64,000 nt of DNA from contig CANMAI010000008.1 of NCBI GenBank assembly GCA_947495795.1, positions 186,001 to 250,000 on the forward strand. Reading direction: 5' to 3'. Below the pieces are notes generated by a model that saw only the letters and a program-made list of their open reading frames with translations, made no database searches and had not been told where the DNA came from. Position numbers and translations under genes: made by a program. How positions within the stretch are numbered: the stretch's first letter is position 1; the number at the start of each line of letters is the position of its first letter. Of this stretch, positions 1 through 9,341 are shown piece after piece. Origin of the DNA: an uncultured Paracoccaceae bacterium. GTDB taxonomy: Bacteria; Pseudomonadota; Alphaproteobacteria; Rhodobacterales; Rhodobacteraceae.

Positions 1-1
1 T

Positions 2-229
2 GTCGGCTTTTTCACCTACGACAAGGCCATGGAAAACGGCAAATCCGTGCCGCTTACGGTGCAGGTTTTCCCGCTTGAGGTCACAAAAAAGCTCAAGGAT
101 TACACAGAGAAAGGTCAGCGCCAGCGGCGTTGGTTTTCAGCGCGCAAAGCCGCAAAACGCGCAACTCCGCCGGAATTTGCCCGCATCATCCGCAAATTCG
201 CCCGTCAAAACGCCGAACCATCGGCATAA
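2..229 (+). CDS. NUDIX hydrolase, C-terminal part (cut by window edge)
   Basis: The reading frame is open from the first bases of the window and ends at TAA 227-229, giving about 75 residues of a C-terminus. The run FFTYDKAM, then VQVFPLEV and GQRQRRWFS, is the typical tail of the roseobacter NUDIX hydrolases related to diphosphoinositol-polyphosphate phosphohydrolases. The NUDIX box itself lies outside the window, so substrate cannot be judged. The gene converges on and overlaps the end of the next gene (205-951, minus strand) by 25 bases. Confidence 0.75.
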   Translation, partial: VGFFTYDKAMENGKSVPLTVQVFPLEVTKKLKDYTEKGQRQRRWFSARKAAKRATPPEFARIIRKFARQNAEPSA

Positions 230-951
230 ACCGCTTCATCCAGCGGCACCCAGCCAATAATCCCGAGCCGCGCCGCAAGATCACGCGGCAGGGTGGAGAT
301 CGCCGCATCCAGCGCCTCCCGGATCGGTGCCACCGGCTGGCCAAGTGCCGTGATCAGCGGCAAGCCCGGTGTCGGCTTTGTCCAATCCAACACTTCAACC
401 TGCAGCGCAACCTCTTCATGGTGCACGGCCAAGCGCCACGTCTGCGCATCAATCGCGGCCAGATCCGCCTTCCCGGAAGCCACCGCACACAGCGAGTGCC
501 AATGAGCGCCGGTAACACGCGCTTCCTTCAAGTCTGCACCCAGCCGTCGCAGCACAACTGCCCCGGATTGGCTGCACAGCCCATTGATCGCCAATCGCCC
601 CTCCGCAACCAGCGCCTCCAGATCACGCCCATCTCCCCGCCGTGCGACAAGAGCGGAGCGGTAGTGCCCGGGAGCGCATCCCTCCAGCCCGAAATCGAAA
701 GCGCCCACCACCTGAACCTTGCCACGCAGGCTATCCCGAAATGGTTTGGCGCAGGTCTGGCTCAGCACCAGTTCCGGCGCAGCCCAATGCGAAAGCAGAT
801 CGCCCGGCATACTCAGATGCTCCGGTGCCGCCACCCCTCGCGCACCAAGCTCCCGCGCAATACGTTGCCAGAAAGCCCTCCAATCCGCAGCCGTGCGTTC
901 CGAGTAATACATGGGCAAGCTCGCCACACCCGGATTGCATGCAACACTCAT
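205..951 (-). CDS. PhnD/SsuA-like phosphate/phosphonate-type substrate-binding protein
   Basis: A 248-residue protein beginning MSVACNPGVASLPMYY, with the ASLPMY start common in a family of PhnD-like binding proteins. The middle (LAINGLCSQSGAVVLRR, TGAHWHSLCAVASGKADLAAIDAQTW) matches the second lobe of periplasmic binding fold proteins, where a ligand-dependent copy number of a small residue loop precedes an AAID motif. No signal peptide is visible and no ABC permease is adjacent, so it may be a cytoplasmic binding-fold protein. Its ATG overlaps the desaturase stop by four bases (ATGA), so the two are probably cotranslated. The ligand is unknown. Confidence 0.65.
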   Translation of the reverse strand: MSVACNPGVASLPMYYSERTAADWRAFWQRIARELGARGVAAPEHLSMPGDLLSHWAAPELVLSQTCAKPFRDSLRGKVQVVGAFDFGLEGCAPGHYRSALVARRGDGRDLEALVAEGRLAINGLCSQSGAVVLRRLGADLKEARVTGAHWHSLCAVASGKADLAAIDAQTWRLAVHHEEVALQVEVLDWTKPTPGLPLITALGQPVAPIREALDAAISTLPRDLAARLGIIGWVPLDEAVYADGSAF

Positions 952-1859
952 CTCTGGCGTGGCAACGGGTGCGGTAAAGGCTCCTTGGCGCGGAAGAAAT
1001 ATCGCGCAAGAACAAACCAGTATGAGGGGAAGTGATACCCACCGTTCCGCGCAAGGTAGAAGGCTCGCTTCGCCTTGAAAACACGCGGCAAAGCGTACCA
1101 GGGCACTGCCGGATGGCTGTGATGCACCGCATGAAGATTGTTGTTTAGAAAGAGAAACGCCAATGGCCCGCGATCCTCGATAATTACGGAACGGGAGGGC
1201 GCGCGTTCATGCGCCTGATGCTCGGCAAACGTGCGGATCTTGAGGATCGAAAGCGCACAGTAAGCCGCTATTACATACGCCCAGACCGGCAGGCTCGCCA
1301 CATTGGCCAGCCACCAAAGCACCCCTGCCACAGTGCCAAGATGCACCAGCCAATCCCGCAGCACGCCGGGCACACCTCGCCGGATCAGCCCGATCTCGGT
1401 GCGCATGAAGGCTTCAGTCCCCACCAGCGGGCCCAGAACAATCCGCCCCGAAAGCGTGTTGTTCACCTCCAGCATCGCACGAAAGCTCCAATGCAGCCGC
1501 GCATATATCTCGGGCGCGAAGTAAAAACTCTCCGGATCATCATGCGGATCAGTGAGGTTGGCATCCTTGTGATGCGCCAGATGCAGCGCTCGAAACCGCC
1601 CATAAGGAATAAACAGCCCCAGCCCGGGCCAGGCCAGTACATCACTTGCACGCTGATCCCGGAAAGGATGCCCATGCATCATCTCATGCTGAAGGGAGGA
1701 ATGAAGCACCAGAAGCAGCGTCAGCATCGGCAGCGCCAGCCACACCGTCAGCATCTCACCAAAAGCCGTTACCAAAACCCAGCCCGCATAGGTGGCAAGG
1801 ATCAGGCCGAGCGTTGGCCATTCAATCCCAATGAATGAGGATCGCTTCCGCGTACTCAT
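948..1859 (-). CDS. fatty acid desaturase
   Basis: About 303 residues from ATG 1859 (start MSTRKRSS; an upstream in-frame ATG at 1910 would add 17 residues unlike the family). Hydrophobic segments surround three histidine clusters: H-S-S-L-Q-H-E-M-M-H near the first pair of helices, HLAHHKD, and LHAVHHSHP near the C-terminus. These are the di-iron ligands of membrane-bound fatty acid desaturase-type proteins, which introduce double bonds or hydroxylate acyl chains or related lipids. Substrate and regiospecificity cannot be read from the sequence. Cotranscribed with the PhnD-like gene by a four-base overlap. Confidence 0.85.
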   Translation of the reverse strand: MSTRKRSSFIGIEWPTLGLILATYAGWVLVTAFGEMLTVWLALPMLTLLLVLHSSLQHEMMHGHPFRDQRASDVLAWPGLGLFIPYGRFRALHLAHHKDANLTDPHDDPESFYFAPEIYARLHWSFRAMLEVNNTLSGRIVLGPLVGTEAFMRTEIGLIRRGVPGVLRDWLVHLGTVAGVLWWLANVASLPVWAYVIAAYCALSILKIRTFAEHQAHERAPSRSVIIEDRGPLAFLFLNNNLHAVHHSHPAVPWYALPRVFKAKRAFYLARNGGYHFPSYWFVLARYFFRAKEPLPHPLPRQR

Positions 1860-1917
1860 AAGCCTCCAACGATGTTCAGGAGTGTCGCACGGAAATACGT
1901 ACGCCATCACATAAACG

Positions 1918-3852
1918 TTACCCGGGAAGCATCAGCCGTGCAAGCCCCGCAGGTGCCAGCGGTGCCGCAAGCCCCGGAACAACACCTGCAGGCACCTCTT
2001 CTGCCCCATAATTGAACACAAACCGGTGCTGGTCCGTATCCCGGATCCGCACATCGTCCGGCAACTCGATCACTTCAAGCCCCGCATCCCGCGCGGCAGC
2101 CGCCATCAGCCGCATCATCGCCTGCGCATCCGGCCAGCCTGCAAGATACCGCAGCCGGCCCGATTGCATCACAGCAGGCGCGCCACCGGATGTTCGCTCC
2201 AGCACCTCTGCCGTGCCTTCACAATGCTCGAACCACAGTCCAAAGGCACCGCCACCCTCCAGATCAATCGGCGTATCCGGCCGCAGGCTCTCCACCCGTG
2301 CCACCTTGATCCCGAGTGCTGCCAGATCCGGCGGCAGAGCTTCCGGAATGGCAAAATCCGCTGTCTTGGAGCCCGCCCGCGGCCCCAGCACCGCCAGCCC
2401 CTGATAGGCCGCCAGCGCCTCACGCATCTCATCGCGCCAATGCAGAACACCGGGTGCCACGACAAGTTTGAAAGCACTCAGATCCGCACAATCAGGCGGC
2501 ACGATCTCCACCGAGAGCCCATAGCGGCGGAGCCCACGATACATCTCGAACACCAACCGGAAATAGCTGAAGTCAGCGCCCTGAGGCTGAATATCCCAGG
2601 CCCAGCAGGCCTCATAATCGAAAACCAACGCCACCGAAGGCGTTGGCACGCCCACATCCGGCGCGTCCGCCAGTTCGCGTGCCACGTCCATGGCCTCGGC
2701 CAGAGCCGGTGCAGGCGCATCATCTGTCCGCAGTAAGCCAGAATGCATCTGCTCCTGCGCGAAAGGTGCCTGCCGCCAGCGAAAGTAGAGAACCGCCTCC
2801 GCTCCATGCGCAAAAGCCTCCCAGGCCCAAAGCCGTGCCATCCCGTCCAGCGGTGCCGGATTGTAAGGTGCCCAGTTCACCGGCCCCGGTTGCTGCTCCA
2901 TCACCCACCACCGGCTCTGTGATCCCTTGCGTCCTGTCGCCCGGTACAGATCATGATGGAACGCCTGAAAGTCAGGGTCCCCCTGCCTCATGAACCGCCG
3001 CAGCCACGCCGCATCCACATCAATCCGGTCTTCCAGAAATCCCAGCGGATAACTGTCCCAGGTGGAGATATCGAGATCCGCCCCAACCGCAAAATGATCG
3101 AACTCCAGCACCCGGCCCATGAAGTTATGCGCAATCGGCGCTTCCGTCAGCCCGCGCAAAATCTCCACTTGCGCACGGTTGAACGCCACCACCTGATCAC
3201 TGGAATACCGCCGAAAATCCAGCACATGCGCAGGGTTTGGTTCCGTCACCGTCAGGTTCGGCAGCCCGATCTCACCGTAGGTTCGGTATTCCATCGACCA
3301 GAACACATTGCCCCAGGCGTGGTTAAGGTTGTCGATCTGCCCATATTTGGATCCAAGCCACTCCTGAAATCCAGCCTTCGCGGCCTCCGAGTAGCTCAGC
3401 ACTGTATCGTGGCAACCATACTCGTTATCCGTCTGCCATGCCGCAATGTAGGGGTTTCGGCCATAGCGCTCGGCCAGTATGCGCGTGATCCGCGCGGCCT
3501 CGTCGCGGTAACCGGCGTGCGAAAAACAATAGTGCCTGCGCGAACCAAAGCCCCGCACCCGGCCCTTCACATCCACCGCCAGCATATCGGGGTGCTTTTC
3601 GATCATCCAGCGCGGCGGCGTGGCGGTGGCTGTGCCCAGCACCACCTTCAACCCGGCCTCACCCAGCACCTCAATCGCCCGGTCCAGCCAGCGAAGCCTC
3701 AATTCTCCGGGCACCGGCTCCATCCGCGTCCAGGCAAACTCGCCGATGCGCACCCAGGTCAGCCCGGCATCCACCATGCGAGCCGCATCAACGGCCCACA
3801 TCTCCTCAGGCCACTGCTCAGGATAATAGCAAACACCAAGACTGCGCTTCAT
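1918..3852 (-). CDS. beta-galactosidase, glycoside hydrolase family 42
   Basis: A 644-residue protein starting MKRSLGVCYYPEQWPEEMW, the hallmark N-terminus of GH42 enzymes, which remove terminal beta-galactosyl residues. The acid/base glutamate is E144 in WQTDNEYGCHD and the nucleophile is E319 in WWVMEQQPGPVNW. The trimerisation and C-terminal beta domains follow to a full family length. There is no signal peptide, so it acts on imported galactosides in the cytoplasm. It is the last gene of the leftward galactoside operon, separated from the aldolase gene by 100 bases that hold a large hairpin. Confidence 0.93.
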   Translation of the reverse strand: MKRSLGVCYYPEQWPEEMWAVDAARMVDAGLTWVRIGEFAWTRMEPVPGELRLRWLDRAIEVLGEAGLKVVLGTATATPPRWMIEKHPDMLAVDVKGRVRGFGSRRHYCFSHAGYRDEAARITRILAERYGRNPYIAAWQTDNEYGCHDTVLSYSEAAKAGFQEWLGSKYGQIDNLNHAWGNVFWSMEYRTYGEIGLPNLTVTEPNPAHVLDFRRYSSDQVVAFNRAQVEILRGLTEAPIAHNFMGRVLEFDHFAVGADLDISTWDSYPLGFLEDRIDVDAAWLRRFMRQGDPDFQAFHHDLYRATGRKGSQSRWWVMEQQPGPVNWAPYNPAPLDGMARLWAWEAFAHGAEAVLYFRWRQAPFAQEQMHSGLLRTDDAPAPALAEAMDVARELADAPDVGVPTPSVALVFDYEACWAWDIQPQGADFSYFRLVFEMYRGLRRYGLSVEIVPPDCADLSAFKLVVAPGVLHWRDEMREALAAYQGLAVLGPRAGSKTADFAIPEALPPDLAALGIKVARVESLRPDTPIDLEGGGAFGLWFEHCEGTAEVLERTSGGAPAVMQSGRLRYLAGWPDAQAMMRLMAAAARDAGLEVIELPDDVRIRDTDQHRFVFNYGAEEVPAGVVPGLAAPLAPAGLARLMLPG

Positions 3853-3879
3853 GGGTCATTCTCCAAAAGCCCACTCCCA

Positions 3880-3954
3880 AGCCCGTTTATGCCCCGCTCG
3901 GTGGGGGCGGGGTGGGCGGGTGGGAGCCCCCTCCGAGCGGGGCATAAACGGGCT
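3880..3954. repeat. G-quadruplex-tipped hairpin, copy 1
   Basis: Arms 3880-3908 and 3926-3954 are inverted repeats of 29 bases with one mismatch. The tip carries GGGTGGGCGGGTGGG at 3910-3924 on the plus strand. The right arm runs up to the stop codon of the KDPGal aldolase gene. Copies 2 and 3 at 13724 and 19791 have different arms but the same tip. In the leftward transcript here the tip would be C-rich, unlike copies 2 and 3. It probably ends or attenuates transcription between the aldolase and GH42 genes; this is inference. Confidence 0.85.
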
Positions 3955-4562
3955 TAACTGCCAAAAATCCGATCGTAAGCCGCAACAGCTTCACTTGCAG
4001 CAGTCCCGGTTTCTTCCGCCGAACGTCCTGCCTTGTAAAGCGAAGATCCCAGCCCAAATCCGGACGTGCCAGCCGCGGCCCAGTCGCCAAAGTTCGAAGC
4101 CTGCGCACCGCCCACTGCATAAACATCCACCTCAGAAGGCAAGACCGCCTTTAACGCCTTCACACCGGAAGGCCCCATCACGTCTGCCGGGAAGATCTTC
4201 AGCGCATCAGCTCCAGCTTTCAACGCCGCAAAGCATTCCGAGGCGGTAAACACACCGGGATAAGAGCCCATACCCAAAGCCTTCGTCGCGCGGATCACTT
4301 CCAGATCGCAATTGGGCGAAACAACGAACGTGCCGCCCACCTCCAGCAACCAGCCTACCTGCGAAAGCTCCAGCACCGTCCCGGCCCCGATCTCGGCCCG
4401 GTCGCCAAAAGCCTCCACCATCATCGCGATGCTCTGGAAGGGATCAGGCGAGTTCAATGGCACCTCAACCTTCGTGATTCCCGCATCGATCACAGCACCC
4501 GCCACCGCCAAAGCCTCTTCAGGCTTCACCCCGCGCAATATCCCGATAAGCTTCCTACTCAT
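3954..4562 (-). CDS. dgoA: 2-dehydro-3-deoxy-6-phosphogalactonate aldolase
   Basis: 202 residues from ATG 4562 (MSRKLIGILRGVKPEEA). It belongs to the KDPG/KDPGal class I aldolases: IGILRGV at the first strand, GAGTVLE, the FVVSPNCD strand, and the Schiff-base lysine in ALKIFPAD. GILRGV together with the neighbouring KDPGal kinase favours the galactonate branch, splitting KDPGal to pyruvate and glyceraldehyde-3-phosphate. The ATG overlaps the dgoK stop by four bases. A longer frame to 4622 exists but its extra residues are cysteine- and glycine-rich and overlap dgoK. Confidence 0.92.
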   Translation of the reverse strand: MSRKLIGILRGVKPEEALAVAGAVIDAGITKVEVPLNSPDPFQSIAMMVEAFGDRAEIGAGTVLELSQVGWLLEVGGTFVVSPNCDLEVIRATKALGMGSYPGVFTASECFAALKAGADALKIFPADVMGPSGVKALKAVLPSEVDVYAVGGAQASNFGDWAAAGTSGFGLGSSLYKAGRSAEETGTAASEAVAAYDRIFGS

Positions 4563-5467
4563 GTCACACCCTTCCCCACAAGGGCCGCCAACCGCGCAGC
4601 CCGTAAACCAGCCAAAACACAACCATCAGGGTCCGACACTTCCGGCACCAGCCCAACGGTGCCCAAAGCCACCTGATAAAGCCCCAGCAAAGGCGCTTCC
4701 GCCATCAATACCACATCCTGCCCCAACCAATAAGGCCGCGCCGCCGCCAGTTCGAGCCCGAGCAACAGGCCCGAAAGCCGCGCACCGGCAGCCTCCGGCC
4801 CCAATCCCTGCAACAACGTCTCTGCGCGCAGAGAAAACAGCATACCGGCCACACGCTCAGGCCGCGCCATTGCATCCTCAAAAGCCATGCGAAAAGCATC
4901 CTCATCGCTGCCTGCCGCATCCACCGAATGCCGCAGAACCGAGTGTTTGGAGAGAAGCGCAAACATCTCGCCCGTCATGAAGGTCGCGAAGTGAAAAATC
5001 TCGCCCTCGAGGATCTGCACCCATTTGGTATGCGTACCCGGCATCGCGATCACACCCGTGAAATCGGGCCTCTCGGCCAGAAATCCTGCAATCTGGGTCT
5101 CCTCGCCACGCATCACATCTGCGGGCTTGTCCTGCGCCACACCGCTCAGCACCGAAACACGCAGCTGTGCATCCCGCACCGGCGCTGCCGTCATCCCGTC
5201 TCCCAATGGTGCCACCGGCACACGCCCGTAAGCTGCCTCCACCCAACCCTGACGGGAGCCGACCATCCCACAGGCAATCACATCCGTCACGCCAACCCCA
5301 AGCCAGGGTTCCACCAGCCGCAAGAGCGCAGGCTCAAAACCATCCCGCTCCAGCTTGCCCATGCCGTCGGCACTCTCGGCTGCCGCCAAAATACCGCCAT
5401 CCGCGCCCATCGCCCAAGCGCGCAAATTGGTCGTTCCCCAATCGACAGCGATCCAATCCGCCTTCAT
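4559..5467 (-). CDS. dgoK: 2-dehydro-3-deoxygalactonokinase
   Basis: 302 residues beginning MKADWIAVDWGTTNLRAWAM, the phosphate-binding DWGTTNLR start of DgoK-type kinases in the ASKHA fold. Further family motifs are IACGMVGSRQGWVEA and AMPGTHTKWVQ. It phosphorylates 2-keto-3-deoxygalactonate to give the substrate of the adjacent aldolase. It overlaps both its upstream SDR gene and downstream dgoA by four bases, so the three are translationally coupled and support a De Ley-Doudoroff galactose route. Confidence 0.93.
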   Translation of the reverse strand: MKADWIAVDWGTTNLRAWAMGADGGILAAAESADGMGKLERDGFEPALLRLVEPWLGVGVTDVIACGMVGSRQGWVEAAYGRVPVAPLGDGMTAAPVRDAQLRVSVLSGVAQDKPADVMRGEETQIAGFLAERPDFTGVIAMPGTHTKWVQILEGEIFHFATFMTGEMFALLSKHSVLRHSVDAAGSDEDAFRMAFEDAMARPERVAGMLFSLRAETLLQGLGPEAAGARLSGLLLGLELAAARPYWLGQDVVLMAEAPLLGLYQVALGTVGLVPEVSDPDGCVLAGLRAARLAALVGKGVT

Positions 5468-6231
5468 CCCGTCACCACAACGCCGCCATCAATCACCAAG
5501 GCCTGCCCCGTCATCATCCGGCTGGTTTTCGACGCAAGAAAAAGCGTCCCATCCACAATATCCTGCGGCACCAGATGCTCCTTCAGGCACTGCTTGCCCA
5601 GCATCTCTTCCAAAGCCTCGGGCGTCGCCCACTTGTCCAGTTGCGCCTGCGTCAGCACCCATCCCGGCATCAGCGCATTGGCCCGGATATTATCCGGCCC
5701 CAACTCCCGCGCCAGAGCCCGCGTCAGCCCAGTGATGCCCGCCTTCGCAGCCACATAGGACGCATAGCCACCGTTCCCCATCATGTAGGAGACCGACGAA
5801 AAATTGATGATCGCACCGCCCCCTGCCGCCTTCATCCCGGGTGCCGCTTTCTGCACGGTAAAGTAATGCGGTCGCAGGTTCACGGCCTGCGCCTTGTCCC
5901 AGGCCTCAACCGTGTACCCCTCCATCTCATGGCGCATGTCGTTGGCGGCATTGTTCACCAGCACCGTGATCGCACCATGCGCCTCAGCCGCCTGATCCAT
6001 CGTCGCGTGCAATGCGGCCACATCCGTAATATCGCACTTAATGAACAAGGGGCGAGACCCGTATTTCCTCTCCATCTCGTCACAAAAGCCGGACGCATCA
6101 GAGCGCTGCACGAACGCCACCTTGCACCCCTGTGCCAGGAACCCCTCTGTCAGATCAGCGCCAATCCCCGAACCCCCTCCGGTGATGTAAACGGATTGCC
6201 CCTCAAGGTCGTGGAATGTTGCGTATTTCAT
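5464..6231 (-). CDS. SDR oxidoreductase, probable D-galactose 1-dehydrogenase
   Basis: 255-residue classical short-chain dehydrogenase. The cofactor site is TGGGSGIG, the NNAAN strand follows, and the catalytic residues are Ser in NFSSVSYM, Tyr in YASYVAAKAG and Lys four residues on. PGWVLTQAQLDKW after the active site matches the sugar 1-dehydrogenase members found with dgoK and dgoA in rhizobia and roseobacters. The likely reaction is galactose to galactonolactone with NAD(P). The pathway assignment rests on the operon; an arabinose or fucose dehydrogenase is possible. Four-base overlaps on both sides. Confidence 0.8.
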   Translation of the reverse strand: MKYATFHDLEGQSVYITGGGSGIGADLTEGFLAQGCKVAFVQRSDASGFCDEMERKYGSRPLFIKCDITDVAALHATMDQAAEAHGAITVLVNNAANDMRHEMEGYTVEAWDKAQAVNLRPHYFTVQKAAPGMKAAGGGAIINFSSVSYMMGNGGYASYVAAKAGITGLTRALARELGPDNIRANALMPGWVLTQAQLDKWATPEALEEMLGKQCLKEHLVPQDIVDGTLFLASKTSRMMTGQALVIDGGVVVTG

Positions 6232-8315
6232 ATCTTCGCTCCGTTAACGGTCCAGCAGGTATCCGGGAAGGCATTGGGCAATTGCAGGCCCCGCCCCATC
6301 AAGGCAGCCCCGGAAAGCACCACTTCCTCACCCGCAACCAGTGGATTTTGCCCCACACGGTTCATCACACCCGGTACCTCGGCCCAGTTCTCCAGCCGCA
6401 CAGCATAAAGAGCATCCGGCTCGAGCCCTGCCAACCGCAAGGGCCGCGCCAGCTGCTGGCGGGAAGCATCCATCTGAGCTGCAAACACCACGAAATGTCC
6501 GTCTTGCACATGCATCTCGGCCAGCACAGCCGGGTCCGCGCTCTCCAATCGGTGCAATCGCCCGGTATGCAGAACCTCCCGCCGCGCCTTGAATCGCGCA
6601 ACAGCGGAACCCAGCACCGCCATATCGCTCTCATCAAGCTCCCGCAGATCCATCTCCATTCCCATCGCCCGCGCACCGGCAATCGAAGAGCGGAACGCAA
6701 GCGGCAGGATCCGCCCCGACGTATGGCACACCTTCGGTCCCACATGGCTGCCGGTGATCTCCGGCGGGAAAAAGTAGGAGGCTCCGCGCTGGATCTTCGC
6801 CCGCGCATGCGCATCGTTGCTGTCGCTCAACCACACCCGCTGCGTGTGCGCCAAAATCCCGAAATCGATCCGCGCCCCGCCCGACGCACAGCTCTCGATC
6901 TCCACCATAGGGTGCGCCGCCCTTATCCGCTCCAGCAGGGCATAAAGTGCGGTCACCTGCACGGGCGCATGCGCGGGCAAAGCCCGGTTGTGATCCCACT
7001 TGATATACTCGATCGGGTACGCGCCCAGCACCGCATCAATCTTCTCGAACAGATAGTCCGCCACCCCCGGCAAGGTGATATCCATCACCCGCTGCTGACG
7101 CCCCTCCGGCCCTGCCACATCCATCGCCCATTCGGGGTGCGCGCGGAACAGGTCACTGTCCTCATTTATCATTTCCGGCTCGAACCAGATCCCGAATGTC
7201 ATGCCGAGATTGTTTACATGATCCACCAAAGGCGAAAGCCCGCCGGGCCATTTGTGAAGATCAAGCTCCCAGTCGCCAAGGCTTGATGTGTCGTCATCCC
7301 GTCCCTTGAACCAGCCATCATCCAGCACAAACCGCTCCACGCCCAAAGCCGCAGCCCGATCCGCAAGATCAAGCAGAACGTCCAGATCATGATCGAAATA
7401 GACAGCCTCCCAACAGTTGTAATGCACAGGGCGAGGCCGCTCGGGATGCGTGTAGTTCAGTAGGTTGTTCCGCAGGTATTGGTGATAGCTGTGCGAGACC
7501 CCGTTCAGCCCCTCAGCCGAATAGGTCGCATAAAGAGGCGGCGTCTCGTAATACCCCTCAGCCGGGATCTCGTGGCAGGGCCATACCAATGCCCCCATCT
7601 GCACCTGCCGCCGCCCGCACGGCAACTCTTCGGCCAGCAGCCTGTGCCCGCCAGACCAGCCCAAATGCAGCCCATATGCCTCACCACCCGTCTCCGTGCA
7701 GCCGCGCAAAGGCATCAAAACGCCCGGAAAATCCGTGTGGCTCGTTCGCCCCTCCCGGCTCTCCCGCAGGTATCCGCCAGCTTTCCAGCCGTGCCGCTCC
7801 ACCTGAAATTCGCCACACCAGCGGCCAGAGAACGCGATAATCTCATCGCTCCCCTGCGGCCCAGGCAACACCGGTGCCGCAATCCAGTCCACAGCCTGCT
7901 CGGATTGATGGAGGTTATGCACCCGCGCGCGCAAAACGATCATGCCGGAGGTCGCATCAACCTCTGCAATCAGTTCGTAGTCCAGCAAAGAGGGAGTATT
8001 GCGCGCCCAGATATGCAGCCGATTGTCAGAGTCTTCAGCCTCCGAGAACTCAAACCAGCCCGCAGAATATGTGTTCACCCTCCGCGCCAGCCCCGGTGCG
8101 CCCATGAACCCGCCGGAGTTCTCCGGTGAGATGGAAACAGGCGAGATCACATCCAGCATGCCCCCTGTAGGCGCCATCCGAGTGCTGTCGGCCAAAGCCA
8201 CCAGATCCTCGCCCGAAGGCAAGGGCCCGGCCCAGTACACACATTCGGGCAGTCCACCGAACGAGGCCAAAACCATGGTCTGACAAGGCGTATCAAGCCG
8301 CCAGCAATTCGTCAC
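6228..8315 (-). CDS. alpha-galactosidase, glycoside hydrolase family 36
   Basis: About 695 residues if translation begins at GTG 8315, which follows an AGG seven bases away and gives the family-like start VTNCWRLDTP; a GTG at 8348 adds 11 arginine/proline-rich residues. GH36 features are RFVLDDGWFKGRDDD, GIWFEPEMINEDSDL, the nucleophile aspartate in YIKWDHNR (about residue 440) and the acid/base aspartate in WLSDSND (about 497). There is no signal peptide. It would cleave melibiose, raffinose-type sugars or galactosylglycerols after import. Translationally coupled to the SDR gene by a four-base overlap. Confidence 0.93.
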   Translation of the reverse strand: MTNCWRLDTPCQTMVLASFGGLPECVYWAGPLPSGEDLVALADSTRMAPTGGMLDVISPVSISPENSGGFMGAPGLARRVNTYSAGWFEFSEAEDSDNRLHIWARNTPSLLDYELIAEVDATSGMIVLRARVHNLHQSEQAVDWIAAPVLPGPQGSDEIIAFSGRWCGEFQVERHGWKAGGYLRESREGRTSHTDFPGVLMPLRGCTETGGEAYGLHLGWSGGHRLLAEELPCGRRQVQMGALVWPCHEIPAEGYYETPPLYATYSAEGLNGVSHSYHQYLRNNLLNYTHPERPRPVHYNCWEAVYFDHDLDVLLDLADRAAALGVERFVLDDGWFKGRDDDTSSLGDWELDLHKWPGGLSPLVDHVNNLGMTFGIWFEPEMINEDSDLFRAHPEWAMDVAGPEGRQQRVMDITLPGVADYLFEKIDAVLGAYPIEYIKWDHNRALPAHAPVQVTALYALLERIRAAHPMVEIESCASGGARIDFGILAHTQRVWLSDSNDAHARAKIQRGASYFFPPEITGSHVGPKVCHTSGRILPLAFRSSIAGARAMGMEMDLRELDESDMAVLGSAVARFKARREVLHTGRLHRLESADPAVLAEMHVQDGHFVVFAAQMDASRQQLARPLRLAGLEPDALYAVRLENWAEVPGVMNRVGQNPLVAGEEVVLSGAALMGRGLQLPNAFPDTCWTVNGAKI

Positions 8316-8393
8316 GTCAGGGCCTCGTCGTCTAGGGTCTTCGTTCACGCGGCTTGTAGGCCAGCTTGTCAGAGATACAAGGGGCTATTCGCC

Positions 8394-9242
8394 CTATTTC
8401 ACGGCCCCCAGCGTCAGTCCGGCAATAAAGTGCTTCTGCATCAGAAAAAACATCGCCACAGGTGGCAAGGCTGCCACGATGGAACCTGCACTCATCAGAT
8501 GGTACGCCGCACGGAACTGCGCGTTGAAGCTCGTGATCCCGGCAGTCACGGGTTGCGCATCCGGTCCCTGCGTCAGCACGATCGCCCAGAAATAATCATT
8601 CCAGATGAAGGTGAAGATCAGCACGGAAAGGGCAGCAATCGCAGGCTTCATAAGGGGGATCACAACAAACCAGAAGATCCGCCACTCCGCCACACCTTCC
8701 ACCCGCGCCGCCTCGATCAGCGGGAAGGGCAAGGCGCGAATGAAGTTCCGCATGAACAGCGTGCAAAACCCTGTCTGGAACGCAACGTGGAAGAGCACCA
8801 GCCCCAGCTTGGTATTGTAAAGCCCCATATCCAGCGTCAGATCCCGCACCGGCACCATTAAAATCTGGAAAGGCACGAAATTCCCGGCCACGAACATGAA
8901 GAAGATGATCAGGTTGGAGCGGAACTTGTAAACACCAAGCGCAAACCCTGCCATGCAGCTCAGGGCAACAGCCCCAATCACCGTCGGCACCGTGATCAGC
9001 ACAGAATTCAACATATAGCGCGGCATGTCGCTCTCGAAGAACACCTTGCCGTAATTCTCAAAGCCCGCAAACGTGCTCGGCAAACCCCAGTAATTCCCGC
9101 CGGTGAAATCCACCGCTGGTTTCACCGAGAAAATGGCCACGGCAATCAAGGGCGCCAGCCAGAACAAGAGCGAGATCGGCAACAAGGCCTGATACCCGAT
9201 CCGCACACCCGGCGAAGATTTCTCAATCGGCTTCGGAAACAT
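8394..9242 (-). CDS. sugar ABC transporter permease, MalG type (CUT1)
   Basis: 282 residues from ATG 9242 (MFPKPIEKSS). Six predicted membrane segments and the ABC-contact EAA loop EAARVEGVAEWRIFWFVVIPLMKP near residue 190 identify an inner-membrane permease of the MalG class. With the MalF-type gene upstream and the binding protein at 10409 it forms a carbohydrate importer. The 98-base gap to the upstream permease holds no recognisable gene. The substrate is probably a galactoside, inferred from the enclosed hydrolases. Confidence 0.92.
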   Translation of the reverse strand: MFPKPIEKSSPGVRIGYQALLPISLLFWLAPLIAVAIFSVKPAVDFTGGNYWGLPSTFAGFENYGKVFFESDMPRYMLNSVLITVPTVIGAVALSCMAGFALGVYKFRSNLIIFFMFVAGNFVPFQILMVPVRDLTLDMGLYNTKLGLVLFHVAFQTGFCTLFMRNFIRALPFPLIEAARVEGVAEWRIFWFVVIPLMKPAIAALSVLIFTFIWNDYFWAIVLTQGPDAQPVTAGITSFNAQFRAAYHLMSAGSIVAALPPVAMFFLMQKHFIAGLTLGAVK

Positions 9243-9341
9243 GATCCACACCCTCCCCAATCGCGATGCCTGCGCTCATCTTATGTCCTGAAATATCCCC
9301 GCCGGAGGCTCCAATATTCCACAAAAAGTGCCGCACACCGC

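Noticed and set aside
5464-6231. SDR as a fatty acid FabG-type reductase
   Set aside because: Active-site surroundings and four-base coupling to dgoK and the alpha-galactosidase gene fit a sugar dehydrogenase better.
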